A stretch of DNA of 64,000 nucleotides, from contig NZ_CP070619.1 in assembly GCF_017068395.1 (NCBI RefSeq), positions 868,001 through 932,000 of the forward strand, given 5' to 3'. Positions within the stretch are counted from its first letter, which is position 1. Each line of letters starts with the position of its first letter. Position numbers and translations under genes: made by a program. Positions 13,163 through 22,140 of the stretch are shown here, in pieces. Origin of the DNA: Rhodococcus pseudokoreensis. GTDB lineage: Bacteria; Actinomycetota; Actinomycetes; Mycobacteriales; Mycobacteriaceae. The notes under the pieces were generated by a model. The model was not told the DNA's origin. It worked only from the letters and a program-made list of their open reading frames with translations, and did no database searches.

Positions 13163-14089
13163 TCAGCCTATGCCTTCGGTCGCCCGGAACAGGTCGGGTT
13201 CGATGTAGATGCGGCGAGCCGCCGGGACGGCGCCCCGCACCCTCGCCTCGGCCTCGTCGATGGCCTCGGCGATCGCGCCGATGTTCGAACCGGGGGCCAT
13301 CGCCACTTTCGCCGCCACGAGGATTTCCTCGGGTCCGAGGTACTGGGTCTTGCAGTGGATGACGCGCTCGATCTTCTCGCCGTCGGCGAGGGCGGCGAGA
13401 ATTTTCGCCTCCTCGTCGGCGGTGGCGCCTTCACCGATGAGCAGGCTCTGCATCTCGACGATGAGGATGATCGCGATGATTCCGAGGAGGGCGCCGATGC
13501 AGAGGGTGCCGACCCCGTCCCACACCGGATCGCCGGTGAGCATCGTCAGTCCGACACCGCCGAGCGCGAGGACGAGACCGACCAGTGCGCCGGTGTCCTC
13601 GAGCAGCACGACGGGTAGTTCGGGGCTGCGCGACGTGCGGATGAATCCCCACCAGCTCGCCTGACCCTTGAGCGGACGCGACTCCCGTACGGCGGTGAGG
13701 AAGCTGAACCCCTCGAGCGCGATGGCGATCACCAGGATGACCACCGCCACCAGTGGCGACGACAGTTCCTCGGGATGCTGGATCTTGTGGATGCCCTCGT
13801 AGATCGCGAACAGCGAACCGAGGCTGAACAACACGAGTGCGACGACGAAGGAGTAGAAGTAGCGGCTGCGCCCGTAACCGAACTGGTGCAGATCGTCCGC
13901 GGCGCGTTCGGCCTTCTTCTGGCCGAGCAGGAGCAGTCCCTGATTGGAGGTATCGGCCACCGAGTGCACGGATTCCGCCAGCATGGACGACGAGCCGGTG
14001 ATCAGGAAGCCGGCGAACTTGGCTACCGCGATACCGGCATTGGCGCCGAGCGCGGCGAGAATCGCCTTCTTTCCCCCATGAGCCGACAA
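13163..14089 (-). CDS. Cation diffusion facilitator family metal exporter
   Basis: This 308-residue membrane protein of the CDF family exchanges divalent metal ions (Zn, Fe, Mn or Co) for protons. Six membrane helices fill the first 230 residues, with metal-site residues in SVHSVADTSNQ (helix 2) and LLEDTGALVGL (helix 5), followed by a cytoplasmic C-terminal domain. Helix 5 has E-D-T-G where many members have H-x-x-x-D, which resembles the SLC30A9/ZNT9-like branch. The start is a TTG preceded by GAGGAGA. It lies downstream of manA on the same strand. Confidence 0.88.
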   Translation of the reverse strand: MSAHGGKKAILAALGANAGIAVAKFAGFLITGSSSMLAESVHSVADTSNQGLLLLGQKKAERAADDLHQFGYGRSRYFYSFVVALVLFSLGSLFAIYEGIHKIQHPEELSSPLVAVVILVIAIALEGFSFLTAVRESRPLKGQASWWGFIRTSRSPELPVVLLEDTGALVGLVLALGGVGLTMLTGDPVWDGVGTLCIGALLGIIAIILIVEMQSLLIGEGATADEEAKILAALADGEKIERVIHCKTQYLGPEEILVAAKVAMAPGSNIGAIAEAIDEAEARVRGAVPAARRIYIEPDLFRATEGIG

Positions 14090-14167
14090 CTGACTTCTCC
14101 TCTCGGTCGCACACGGCCCTCACGACGGGCCGCGGAGCCCTTCTCGGATCGCAGGGCGGCTCACAGG

Positions 14168-15400
14168 CTACGCGATCGGGGAGCCGACCCTCGCACTGAA
14201 CAACTGGGCGCATTCGGTGCCCGCCGTCACCACCACTTCGGGGTCCTCGGCCGCGATCCAGACGGCGTTTCCCTGGGAGAGTTCGAGGCCGTCGGTTCCG
14301 CACCGCAACGCCACCGAACCCGAGGTGCACAGCAGAATGTGCGGCCCCTCCGAGTCGAGCCGGTGCTCCGTCGGCCCGTCCGGTGACAGGTCGATCCGCG
14401 CGAGGACGAATTCCGGCGCAGGCGTCGAGTACACGAATTCGCACCCGCCCGGACGCTCCTGCGCCTCCAGGATGGGAATGTCGACGGTGTCGAAGTCGAG
14501 GACCCGCAGCAACTCCGGAACGTCCACGTGCTTCGGCGTCAGTCCGCCGCGCAGCACGTTGTCGGAGTTGGCCATGATCTCGACCGCCATCCCGTGCAGG
14601 TAGGCGTGGAGATTGCCGGCGTCGAGGTACAGGCCCTGCCCCGGTTCGAGGGTGACCCGGTTCAGCAGGAGCGCGGCGAGCACACCCGCATCCCCCGGGT
14701 ACACCTCGCTCAGTTCGAGGGCGGTGCGGACCTCCGCCGCGAATTCACCGTCCGTGGTGTTCGACAGGTAGTCGACGCATCCGTCGAGCACCCTCGGCAT
14801 CAGCGCACCGAGCACGGGCTGCGGCAACGTGATCCACGTGGTGAACAGCGCGCGGAGTCCGTCCGAGTCGGGTTGGCCGGCGATCAGGCCGGCGTAGGGC
14901 TGCAGTTCCGGAACGGCGATCGCCTCGAGCAGTTTGACCGTGCGCTGGGGGTCGCGGAAACCGGCGAGCGCGTGGAACCTGCTGAGGGCCACGACGAGTT
15001 CGGGTTTGTGGCTGGCGTCCTTGTAGTTGCGCACGGAGGACTCGAGGGGGATTCCCATCTCGTTCTCCCGGGCGAATCCCTCCCACGCCTGCTCGGCGCT
15101 CGGATGCGCCTGCAACGACAGCGGTTCCTCCGACGCGAGCAGCTTCAGGAGGAACGGGAGGCGTTCGCCGAACGCCTCGACACTCCGCTTGCCGAGCTGG
15201 CGTTCGGGCTCCGAGTGCACCAGATCGAGAAGAGACCGGGGCCCCTCGTCGGTGATGACACGGGCCGGGTCACCGGGGTGCGCGCCCAGCCACAGTTCCG
15301 CCTCCGGATGTGCCGTGGGAACCGGAAGTCCGCGCAGCTGTGCGATGGCGGTGCGCGATCCCCACGCGTAGGACCGGAGCGCACCTTCGAGTCGGTGCAC
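14168..15400 (-). CDS. manA: Mannose-6-phosphate isomerase, class I
   Basis: This 410-residue enzyme interconverts fructose-6-phosphate and mannose-6-phosphate and feeds GDP-mannose for lipomannan and mannosylated glycolipids. Visible zinc-site regions are SLQAHPSAEQAWEG, HKPELVVAL and the cupin segment LDAGNLHAYLHG followed by EIMANSDNVLRGGLTPKHVD. It starts at a GTG and overlaps the upstream SIS gene by one base. It matches Rv3255c, in a mannose block with manB and the GDP-mannose pyrophosphorylase gene further right. Confidence 0.95.
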   Translation of the reverse strand: MHRLEGALRSYAWGSRTAIAQLRGLPVPTAHPEAELWLGAHPGDPARVITDEGPRSLLDLVHSEPERQLGKRSVEAFGERLPFLLKLLASEEPLSLQAHPSAEQAWEGFARENEMGIPLESSVRNYKDASHKPELVVALSRFHALAGFRDPQRTVKLLEAIAVPELQPYAGLIAGQPDSDGLRALFTTWITLPQPVLGALMPRVLDGCVDYLSNTTDGEFAAEVRTALELSEVYPGDAGVLAALLLNRVTLEPGQGLYLDAGNLHAYLHGMAVEIMANSDNVLRGGLTPKHVDVPELLRVLDFDTVDIPILEAQERPGGCEFVYSTPAPEFVLARIDLSPDGPTEHRLDSEGPHILLCTSGSVALRCGTDGLELSQGNAVWIAAEDPEVVVTAGTECAQLFSARVGSPIA

Positions 15401-16479
15401 TAGATACCGCCGATCAGCTGTAGATACGCGGCCGTCATGTCGAGCCTGCCGACCAGGACCGCCGCCTGTTCCAATTCGGGGCGCTGCGAGGGGACCGGCC
15501 CCTCGTCGGACGACGCGACGACGAGGTCGACGTCGCCGAGGACCGCGATCCGGCGTTCGACGAGCATCCGATCGGCATCGGCCGACAGCACGAATGTGCG
15601 GACCGGGCTCGCCGGCGGCGGACCGTCCAGTTCGGGATCGTGGAAGATCGAGTCGTGCGCGGACAGCGCCTGGTCGACGCGGAACGTGCCTGCCGCGCTC
15701 AGCACGTCCGGAAGCTCCGACGCCGTCGCCACGCGCCCGGCGTGCAGCAGCGCCTCGGCGCCGTGGCGGGCCAGCTCCACCGTGCTCTCCGTGTCTCCCG
15801 TGAGCACGATGCGGCGTCCCTGCATGCGGGAGGCCAGTGATTTCGCGGGGTTGTGGAACACCTCGCTGTCCGGCCGGTCGCGGAGCGCCTCACCGTCGAC
15901 CGCGTCGGCGAGTTGCTCGAGGTCGGGAACCTCGTCGCCCCAGCGTTCCGAACCGACCACCCGCAGGACGGCCAGCAGAACCGCGAAATACCGCAGCAGA
16001 CCGTGCCGGGTCAGTGCCCGGACCCGCGGCGCGAACATGACCACGCGGCCCGCCCCTGCCGCCTGTAAAGGTCCCTCGTCCGGTGCCGCGACCACCACTT
16101 CGGCGCCGCGGCGCACCGCCGCGTCGATTGCCTGCACGAGCCGGGGGTCGCCCGCGTCGTCGCCGGCCACCACGACCACGTCGAGCGGGCCCACCCAGAC
16201 GGGGGTCCGGGTGGCGCGCACCAGCGGGAATCCGATCCGTTCGGCGAGGACCGCCGTCAGAATCCCTGCCCCGCGGCTGGCCCGCCCCGCGCCGGTGACC
16301 ACCACCACGCTGCGCGGACGCAGCCCCTGCAGTCGTTCGAGAGCCCCTTCCTCGACAGCGGACCGGGTGGCCCTGATCTGGGCACCCCCCATTGCGGCGG
16401 AACGCAGTACGCCCTCGGTGTCGGCGGAAACCAGTGCGTCCCCGTCGTCCAGATCGAGCAGGGGCGTCGGCGCTGTCAT
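15400..16479 (-). CDS. SIS-domain (phosphosugar isomerase-like) protein, Rv3256c type
   Basis: This 359-residue protein has two alternating alpha/beta halves resembling sugar-isomerase (SIS) domains. A glycine-rich VVVVTGAGRASRGAG segment (about 60-85) is followed by a second loop with IVLTGDTEST (about 225). Related actinobacterial proteins are annotated as TobH-like or bifunctional glucose/mannose-6-phosphate isomerase-like, without proof. It lies between manB and manA and overlaps manA by one base, which fits a supporting role in mannose metabolism. I start it at ATG 16479 (MTAPTPLLDLDDGD) behind an AAGGGGG site. Confidence 0.8.
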   Translation of the reverse strand: MTAPTPLLDLDDGDALVSADTEGVLRSAAMGGAQIRATRSAVEEGALERLQGLRPRSVVVVTGAGRASRGAGILTAVLAERIGFPLVRATRTPVWVGPLDVVVVAGDDAGDPRLVQAIDAAVRRGAEVVVAAPDEGPLQAAGAGRVVMFAPRVRALTRHGLLRYFAVLLAVLRVVGSERWGDEVPDLEQLADAVDGEALRDRPDSEVFHNPAKSLASRMQGRRIVLTGDTESTVELARHGAEALLHAGRVATASELPDVLSAAGTFRVDQALSAHDSIFHDPELDGPPPASPVRTFVLSADADRMLVERRIAVLGDVDLVVASSDEGPVPSQRPELEQAAVLVGRLDMTAAYLQLIGGI

Positions 16480-16557
16480 GACACCGCACCCCCTTTCCTC
16501 ATCAGTGCAAGCCACATTCGCAGCACGAGCAGAACCTTGTTATTCCAACTATGGCAG

Positions 16558-17925
16558 TCAGGCTCGGACGATGCCCAATATCTCGGTAACGAGTGCATCT
16601 ACGTCTGCCGTCGTGGGCGCTTCGACGTTGAGTCGCAGCAGCGGTTCGGTGTTGGAGGCGCGCAGGTTGAACCACGCGTCGCCGTTCAACTCGACCGTGA
16701 CCCCGTCGAGCCGGTCGACGCCCGCGGTGCGATCGGCGAACGCCGCCACCACCGCGTCGGTCCGCTCGGCGGCGTCCGCGACCGTCGAATTGATCTCCCC
16801 CGACGCCGCGTACCGCTCGTACTTGGCCATCAGTTCGGACAGCGGACGGTCCTGCTCCCCCAGCGCCGCGAGGACGTGCAGCCCGGCGAGCATGCCGGAG
16901 TCGGCGCCCCAGAAATCGCGGAAGTAGTAGTGCGCGGAGTGCTCGCCACCGAAGATCGCGCCCGTCTCCGCCATCTGCTGCTTGATGAACGAATGCCCGA
17001 CCCGGGTGCGCACCGGGTGTCCACCCAGTTCGGTGACCAGTTCCGGCACGGCGCGAGAGGTGATCAGGTTGTGGATGACGGTGGCGCCCGGCTCCTTGGC
17101 CAGCTCACGCTCGGCGACGAGGGCCGTCACCGCGGACGGCGACACCGGGTTGCCGAGCTCGTCGACCACGAAGCAGCGGTCGGCGTCGCCGTCGAAGGCC
17201 AGACCGATGTCGGCACCGGTCTCCCGGACGTACCGCTGCAGGTCCACCAGGTTCGCCGGGTCGAGCGGATTCGCCTCGTGGTTCGGGAACGTGCCGTCGA
17301 GCTCGAAGTACAGCGGCTGCAGTTTCACCGGCATCGGCTCGAACACGGCGGGGACGGTGTGTCCGCCCATGCCGTTGCCCGCGTCCACGGCCACCGTCAG
17401 CGGCCGGAGGCCGGACAGGTTCACCAGGCCGCGGACGAAACTCGCGTACTGATCGAGCACGTCCTCCTCGGACACCTCGCCCACGGCGCCGTCGTACGCG
17501 GGAACCCCGTCGACGACCTCGGCGGCGATCGCGGCGAGGCCCGTCTCCTGCCCCACCGGCTTCGCGCCCGCGCGGCAGAGCTTGATGCCGTTGTACTTCG
17601 CCGGATTGTGGCTCGCGGTGAACATCGCACCGGGGCAGTCGAACAGTCCCGAAGCGAAATACAGCTGATCGGTGGACGCGAGTCCGATGAGCACGACATC
17701 CAGGCCCTGCGCGGTGACACCGACGCCGAACGCGCGGGCGAGTTCCGGGGACGACGCTCGCATGTCGTAACCGATCACGACCTTCGTGGCGCTCTCCTCG
17801 CGGACGAGTCGTGCGAATGCGCCACCCACGTCCTGCACGAACGCGGCGTCGATGAGTTCACCGACGACACCCCGCACGTCGTAAGCCTTGATCACGGCAT
17901 GTACGGACTCGGCTGATCGCGCCAC
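16558..17925 (-). CDS. manB: Phosphomannomutase/phosphoglucomutase
   Basis: This 455-residue alpha-D-phosphohexomutase converts mannose-6-phosphate to mannose-1-phosphate. The catalytic phosphoserine loop is visible as TASHNPAKYNGIK, the metal loop as DGDADRC, the sugar-specificity loop as GGEHSAHYYF, and the phosphate-binding loop as RASNTEPLLRLN. The start is a GTG (VARSAESVHAVIKAYDVRG) behind AAGGAG; the longer open frame upstream is not typical of the family. It is followed by the SIS gene and manA, making an operon for activated mannose. Confidence 0.94.
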   Translation of the reverse strand: MARSAESVHAVIKAYDVRGVVGELIDAAFVQDVGGAFARLVREESATKVVIGYDMRASSPELARAFGVGVTAQGLDVVLIGLASTDQLYFASGLFDCPGAMFTASHNPAKYNGIKLCRAGAKPVGQETGLAAIAAEVVDGVPAYDGAVGEVSEEDVLDQYASFVRGLVNLSGLRPLTVAVDAGNGMGGHTVPAVFEPMPVKLQPLYFELDGTFPNHEANPLDPANLVDLQRYVRETGADIGLAFDGDADRCFVVDELGNPVSPSAVTALVAERELAKEPGATVIHNLITSRAVPELVTELGGHPVRTRVGHSFIKQQMAETGAIFGGEHSAHYYFRDFWGADSGMLAGLHVLAALGEQDRPLSELMAKYERYAASGEINSTVADAAERTDAVVAAFADRTAGVDRLDGVTVELNGDAWFNLRASNTEPLLRLNVEAPTTADVDALVTEILGIVRA

Positions 17926-18028
17926 TTCTGTTTTCTCCTTTACGAGCACCAGTGCTGGCGCAAGCCTAATGCCTGCCCGTGGCGGGCACGGCACGCAACG
18001 GACCGCAGGCCCGGGACGAGCTGGGACG

Positions 18029-18424
18029 TCAGTTGGCAGGGTCGGGAAGAACCCGCAGGTGGCCACGCCGCCCGGTACGGGCCGGGCCGGGCGAGGTGCC
18101 TGTTTCGGCGCGCTCCTCGGTGGACACGGCCCGCTCGGACCGTCCGCGATCGCCGAGGCCCGCCTCCCGCACGGCCTCCGCCAGCGCGGTCAGATCGTCC
18201 TCGTCCGGGGTGCTCGACGAAAATCCACCCTCGTACCGAACCAGTTCCCAGCCCTTGGGTGCGGTGATCCTCGACGCGTGCGTTTCGCACAGATCCCACG
18301 AGTGCGGTTCGTCGACCGTCGCGAGCGGGCCGACGACGGCGGTGGAGTCCGAGTAGACGTACGTGAGCGTCGCGACAGCGGGGTTCTTGCACCCGGGGCG
18401 GCAGCATCGACGCAGAGATCTCAC
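18029..18424 (-). CDS. DUF3499 family protein, possible zinc-binding
   Basis: This 131-residue protein begins VRSLRRCCRPGCKNPAVATLTY and later has SWDLCETHASR. The cysteines plus Cys-x-x-His suggest a small metal-binding knuckle. The C-terminal third is charged and low in order. It matches the conserved actinobacterial gene between manB and the Rv3259-like gene (Rv3258c); its function is unknown. The start is a GTG, chosen because conservation begins there; the ribosome-binding site is weak. The 80 bases between it and the divergent gene at 18505 must hold both promoters. Confidence 0.82.
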   Translation of the reverse strand: MRSLRRCCRPGCKNPAVATLTYVYSDSTAVVGPLATVDEPHSWDLCETHASRITAPKGWELVRYEGGFSSSTPDEDDLTALAEAVREAGLGDRGRSERAVSTEERAETGTSPGPARTGRRGHLRVLPDPAN

Positions 18425-18504
18425 AGCTAGAAAGCCTAGCCCCACGAAGGCCCCACACCTACTCGGACACACCGACAGTGTCCGGCTGTCGTAATGTCCA
18501 CTCC

Positions 18505-18996
18505 ATGTCCAGAGCACGACGCAGGCGTCCCGTCACCACCCGATCCGTCGACCGGCGGGGACGTGGGATCCGCGGGTCCGTGTTCCCCCCGGACGCGCCG
18601 GCGCGACGCAGCCGCGCGGAGAAATTCGATCTGGTGGTTCTGGAGGCGTTCGCACCGATCGACTCACGCTGGCGTGAACGCCTCACGAAGTTGGACATCG
18701 CCGTCGACGAAGTCCCGAAGATTCATGCGCTCGACCCGGATTCGGTCAACTGGCCCGCCGAGGTCGTGGCGGACGGACCCGTGCCGCTGTCCCGCTTGAT
18801 CCCGGCAGGCATCGACCGGCACGGATCCACGACGCGGGCGCGAGTCGTCCTGTTCCGGCGACCGCTGGAACAGCGCGCCAAGGATCCGGACGATCTCACC
18901 GACCTGGTGCACGACGTGCTCGTACAGCAGGTGAGTACGTACCTCGGAGTCGAACCCGAGGTCATCGACCCGGATCTGCCGGGCGATGAGGACTGA
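18505..18996 (+). CDS. Zincin-like metallopeptidase-family protein lacking the zinc motif
   Basis: This 163-residue protein belongs to the small zincin family (PF06262/DUF1025 type; Rv3259). It has an arginine-rich N-terminus, then EKFDLVVLEAFAPI, VEEVP-like VDEVP, and the last third that normally carries HExxHH. Here that part reads LVQQVSTYLG where active members have LVHEIGHHFG, so both zinc histidines and the glutamate are gone. It is therefore probably not a protease. It starts at ATG 18505 (MSRARRRRP) and ends one base before the convergent whiB2 stop. Confidence 0.75.
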   Translation: MSRARRRRPVTTRSVDRRGRGIRGSVFPPDAPARRSRAEKFDLVVLEAFAPIDSRWRERLTKLDIAVDEVPKIHALDPDSVNWPAEVVADGPVPLSRLIPAGIDRHGSTTRARVVLFRRPLEQRAKDPDDLTDLVHDVLVQQVSTYLGVEPEVIDPDLPGDED

Positions 18997-19509
18997 CTAG
19001 ACGATCCCCCGCTTCAGGCGCCGGCGCTCACGCTCCGACAGGCCACCCCAGATACCGAACCGCTCGTCGTTGGCCAGTGCGTAGTCGAGGCATTCGTCCC
19101 GCACCTCACAGCCGAGGCAGATGCGCTTCGCTTCTCTGGTGGATCCTCCCTTTTCGGGGAAGAAGGCCTCGGGGTCGGTCTGCGCGCACAGCGCGCGTTC
19201 CTGCCACTGGTCCTCGATGGTGTCGAACAGTTCGTCGAAACCGGTCACCAGACTCAACGCCGGGCGGGGGCCCGCCGTCTCGACTTCCTGCGCGACGAGT
19301 TCCGGCACAGGAATTTCTTTCACACTGCTTTCTTGCACACTGATTTGTTCAACGCTGATTTGTTGCACACCGTCTTCTTGCACACCGTCTTCTTGCACAC
19401 AGACTTCTTGAACACAGACGCCGTCCGCTGCGCCTGCTTCGGAATTGGTCTGCGGTTCGTCGCTTACTGTGCTCCAGCGAGTCTCCGACTCGAGCTGCTC
19501 ATTGGGCAT
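18997..19509 (-). CDS. whiB2: WhiB2/WhmD-type iron-sulphur transcription factor with pentapeptide-repeat N-terminus
   Basis: The C-terminal half (about 95-170) is a typical WhiB domain. Four iron-sulphur cysteines occur in ALCAQTD, RICLGCEV and DECLDYA; the beta-turn is GIWGG, followed by the basic tail RERRRLKRG. The close match to mycobacterial WhiB2/WhmD, essential for septation, supports the name. The first 90 residues are unusual: residues 31-70 are eight tandem pentapeptides of the type xxVQE. The start is the ATG at 19509 behind a strong GAGGAGG site, so the extension is very likely translated. A perfect LexA-type box lies 80 bases upstream. It is 170 residues long, against about 90-130 in mycobacteria. 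Confidence 0.93.
   Translation of the reverse strand: MPNEQLESETRWSTVSDEPQTNSEAGAADGVCVQEVCVQEDGVQEDGVQQISVEQISVQESSVKEIPVPELVAQEVETAGPRPALSLVTGFDELFDTIEDQWQERALCAQTDPEAFFPEKGGSTREAKRICLGCEVRDECLDYALANDERFGIWGGLSERERRRLKRGIV
19300..19419 (-). repeat. Eight tandem 15-bp units inside whiB2
   Basis: Eight in-frame 15-base units encode VCVQE, VCVQE, DGVQE, DGVQQ, ISVEQ, ISVQE, SSVKE and IPVPE. On the plus strand most units contain the core TTGCACAC or a close variant. Because 15 is a multiple of three, gain or loss of units would change length without shifting the frame. Confidence 0.9.
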
Positions 19510-19589
19510 CGTTCCGCCTCCTCACCTGTGATAGCGCAGAAAATTTCGATTGATCATGTACCCCGAACCGAACACCCCTGCCACCCCGT

Positions 19590-19605
19590 TCGAACAACCG
19601 TTCGA
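19590..19605. promoter_or_regulatory. Perfect LexA (SOS) box match upstream of whiB2
   Basis: The 16 bases TCGAAC-AACC-GTTCGA match the mycobacterial/actinobacterial LexA consensus TCGAAC-N4-GTTCGA at every fixed position. It lies in the 276-bp region between whiB2 (start 80 bases away, minus strand) and fbiA (start 180 bases away, plus strand). The distance fits control of whiB2 better. LexA would repress until DNA damage. I see nothing else firm in this intergenic stretch. Confidence 0.7.
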
Positions 19606-19785
19606 ATTGATCCCCGCTGCAAGTGATTCCACGCCCGCAACGTTGGAATGACATATTTGTGATTAGACACGCCCAGCGTGTCGCGGTCAAGCTAACCGCA
19701 GAAAGTCGATTACTATTTCGCGCTCTCGAATCACCCTGGGGAAGCAGCCCACCGGACGCCGGCGGCCACCGCCTAGGCTTACACC

Positions 19786-20769
19786 GTGAACGTGACTGTA
19801 TTGGTTGGCGGGGTCGGTGGGGCCCGGTTCCTGCAAGGGGTGCGGCGGCTTCTCGGTGCCGATGCACCGGAGGGTGCGGGTTCGTCGCATCGGATCACGG
19901 CGGTGGTCAATGTCGGTGACGATGTGTGGATGCACGGGTTGCGGATCTGCCCGGACCTGGACACCTGCATGTACACCCTCGGCGACGGTATCGACCCGGT
20001 TCGCGGGTGGGGTCATGCCGGTGAAACCTGGAACGCGAAGGAGGAACTCGCCGCGTACGGGGCGAAGCCGGACTGGTTCGGGCTCGGCGACCGGGACATC
20101 GCGACCCATTTGATTCGCACCCAGATGCTGCGGACGGGGTATCCGTTGTCGGCGGTCACCGAGGCGCTCTGCAACCGCTGGCAGCCGGGTGTGACGTTGC
20201 TGCCGGTCACCGACGACCGTAGTGAAACTCACGTGGTGATCACCGACCCGGAGGACGGGGAGCAGCGGGCGATCCACTTCCAGGAGTGGTGGGTTCGGCA
20301 CCGCGCGCAGGTCCCGACGCACAGTTTCGCGCACATCGGCGCCGAGCAGGCGTCCCCCGCCCCGGGGGTGCTGGAGGCGATCGAGGGCGCCGACATTGTG
20401 TTGCTGGCGCCGTCGAATCCGGTGGTCAGCGTCGGCGCCATCCTGGCGGTGCCGGGGATCCGGGGGGCTTTGCGCACCACCACGGCGAAGGTGGTCGGGG
20501 TGTCCCCGATCATCGGCGGGAAACCGTTGCGCGGCATGGCCGACGAATGTTTGGACGTGATCGGGGTGGACACCTCCGCGGAGGCGATCGGGCGCTGGTA
20601 CGGGGCGCGCAGCGGCACGGGGATCCTCGACGGGTGGCTGGTCCACGACACCGACACCGCCGACGTCCCCGGGGTGGCGGTGCGGGCGGTGCCGCTGCTG
20701 ATGAGCGACCCGGACGCCACCGCCGCGATGGTGCAGGCGGCCCTGGACGTGGCCGGGGTGACGCTGTGA
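19786..20769 (+). CDS. fbiA: 2-phospho-L-lactate (phosphoenolpyruvyl) transferase FbiA, coenzyme F420 synthesis
   Basis: This 327-residue CofD/FbiA enzyme transfers the phospho-lactyl or phosphoenolpyruvyl group to the deazaflavin Fo, giving (dehydro-)F420-0. Family signatures include the N-terminal [14 protein letters not shown], the [20 protein letters not shown] stretch, and [14 protein letters not shown] near the middle. The start is a GTG; its stop overlaps the fbiB start (GTGA). The fbiA-fbiB pair and its position beside whiB2 match Rv3261-Rv3262. Confidence 0.95.
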   Translation: MNVTVLVGGVGGARFLQGVRRLLGADAPEGAGSSHRITAVVNVGDDVWMHGLRICPDLDTCMYTLGDGIDPVRGWGHAGETWNAKEELAAYGAKPDWFGLGDRDIATHLIRTQMLRTGYPLSAVTEALCNRWQPGVTLLPVTDDRSETHVVITDPEDGEQRAIHFQEWWVRHRAQVPTHSFAHIGAEQASPAPGVLEAIEGADIVLLAPSNPVVSVGAILAVPGIRGALRTTTAKVVGVSPIIGGKPLRGMADECLDVIGVDTSAEAIGRWYGARSGTGILDGWLVHDTDTADVPGVAVRAVPLLMSDPDATAAMVQAALDVAGVTL

Positions 20770-22130
20770 GCGCACCGACCGGTGGGGAGCGGGTCGATCA
20801 CGCGCCGGGCGGGGCGATCGAAATCCTGCCGGTGACCGGGTTGCCGGAGTTTCGGCCCGGCGACGACCTGGCCGCCGCCATTGTTACGGCCGCCCCGTGG
20901 CTGCGGGGCGGTGACGTGCTGGTGGTGACCAGCAAGGTGTTCTCCAAGGTGGAGGGCCGGATCGTGACCTCCCCCACCGACCCGGAGGAGCGGGACGCCG
21001 CCCGCCGGCGGCTGGTCGAGCAGGAAGCGGTCCGCGTCGTCGCCCGGAAGGGCCGGACGCTGATCACCGAGAACCGGTTGGGGATCGTGCAGGCCGCGTC
21101 CGGTATCGACGGCTCCAACGTGGAGGGCTCGGAACTGGCGTTGCTGCCGGAGGATCCGGACGGCAGCGCCCAAAGGCTGCGGGATGCGATCGGGGTGGCG
21201 CTCGGTGTCACCGTCGCGGTGGTGGTCACCGACACGATGGGGAGGGCGTGGCGCAACGGGCAGATCGACGCCGCGATCGGTGCGGCCGGGTTGCCGGTGC
21301 TGCACGGGTACGCCGGGGCCCGGGACTCGCAGGGCAACGAACTCGTAGTCACCGAGGTCGCGGTCGCCGACGAGATCGCCGCCGCCGGGGATCTGGTGAA
21401 GGGCAAACTCGGTGGGGTGCCGGTCGCGGTGGTCCGCGGTCTGGGCCTGACCGACGACGGGTCGCGGGCGCGGGATCTGATCCGGGCCGGGGAGGAGGAC
21501 CTGTTCTGGCTCGGTACCGCCGAATCGGTGGAGCGGGGGCGGGCGGAGGCGGTGCTGCTGCGCCGCTCGGTCCGCGAGTTCGCCGACGATCCGGTCGATC
21601 CGGTCGCGGTGCGGGCATCGATCGCCGAGGCGCTGACCGCCCCGGCGCCGCATCACACCCGGCCGGTCCGGTTCGTGTGGGTCCGCACCCGCACCGTCCG
21701 CGAGGAGCTGCTGACGGCGATGCGGCAGCGGTGGCAGGCCGACCTGACCGCCGACGGCATGAACGCGGAGGCGGTGGCGGCGCGGGTGGCGCGGGGGAAC
21801 ATCCTGTTCGACGCGCCGGAGGTGATCGTCCCGTTCTGTGTGCCCGACGGTGCGCACCCCTACCCCGACCCGCGGCGGCGGGCGGCGGAGGCGACGATGT
21901 TCACCGTCGCGGTCGGTGCGGCCGTGCAGGGACTGCTGGTGTCGTTGGCGACCAAGGGAATCGGCAGCTGCTGGATCGGGTCGACGATCTTCGCCGCCGA
22001 CACCGTGCGCGGGGTCCTCGACCTGCCCGACGACTGGGAACCGCTCGGTGCGATCGCCGTCGGCTACCCCCTCGACCCACTCACACCCCGCAGGCCCGTC
22101 GACCCTGGCGACGCCCTCATCGAGAAATGA
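20766..22130 (+). CDS. fbiB: FbiB: F420 gamma-glutamyl ligase fused to FMN reductase
   Basis: This two-domain enzyme has 454 residues. The N-terminal part (about 1-245) is the CofE-type ligase that adds glutamates to F420-0, with [26 protein letters not shown] and [13 protein letters not shown] visible. The C-terminal part (about 255-454) is a nitroreductase-fold FMN domain starting LLRRSVREF, which reduces dehydro-F420-0. The start is GTG 20766, overlapping the fbiA stop by 4 bases. The product supplies F420 for redox enzymes. Confidence 0.95.
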   Translation: MSAPTGGERVDHAPGGAIEILPVTGLPEFRPGDDLAAAIVTAAPWLRGGDVLVVTSKVFSKVEGRIVTSPTDPEERDAARRRLVEQEAVRVVARKGRTLITENRLGIVQAASGIDGSNVEGSELALLPEDPDGSAQRLRDAIGVALGVTVAVVVTDTMGRAWRNGQIDAAIGAAGLPVLHGYAGARDSQGNELVVTEVAVADEIAAAGDLVKGKLGGVPVAVVRGLGLTDDGSRARDLIRAGEEDLFWLGTAESVERGRAEAVLLRRSVREFADDPVDPVAVRASIAEALTAPAPHHTRPVRFVWVRTRTVREELLTAMRQRWQADLTADGMNAEAVAARVARGNILFDAPEVIVPFCVPDGAHPYPDPRRRAAEATMFTVAVGAAVQGLLVSLATKGIGSCWIGSTIFAADTVRGVLDLPDDWEPLGAIAVGYPLDPLTPRRPVDPGDALIEK

Positions 22131-22140
22131 CCCCCACACG

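Noticed and set aside
13283..13290. GTTCGAAC half-site resembling part of a LexA box
   Set aside because: Lacks the second half at the right spacing and lies inside the CDF transporter gene.
19300..19419. Tandem repeats considered as a CRISPR array
   Set aside because: Units are only 15 bp with no spacers, are in frame, and encode part of WhiB2.
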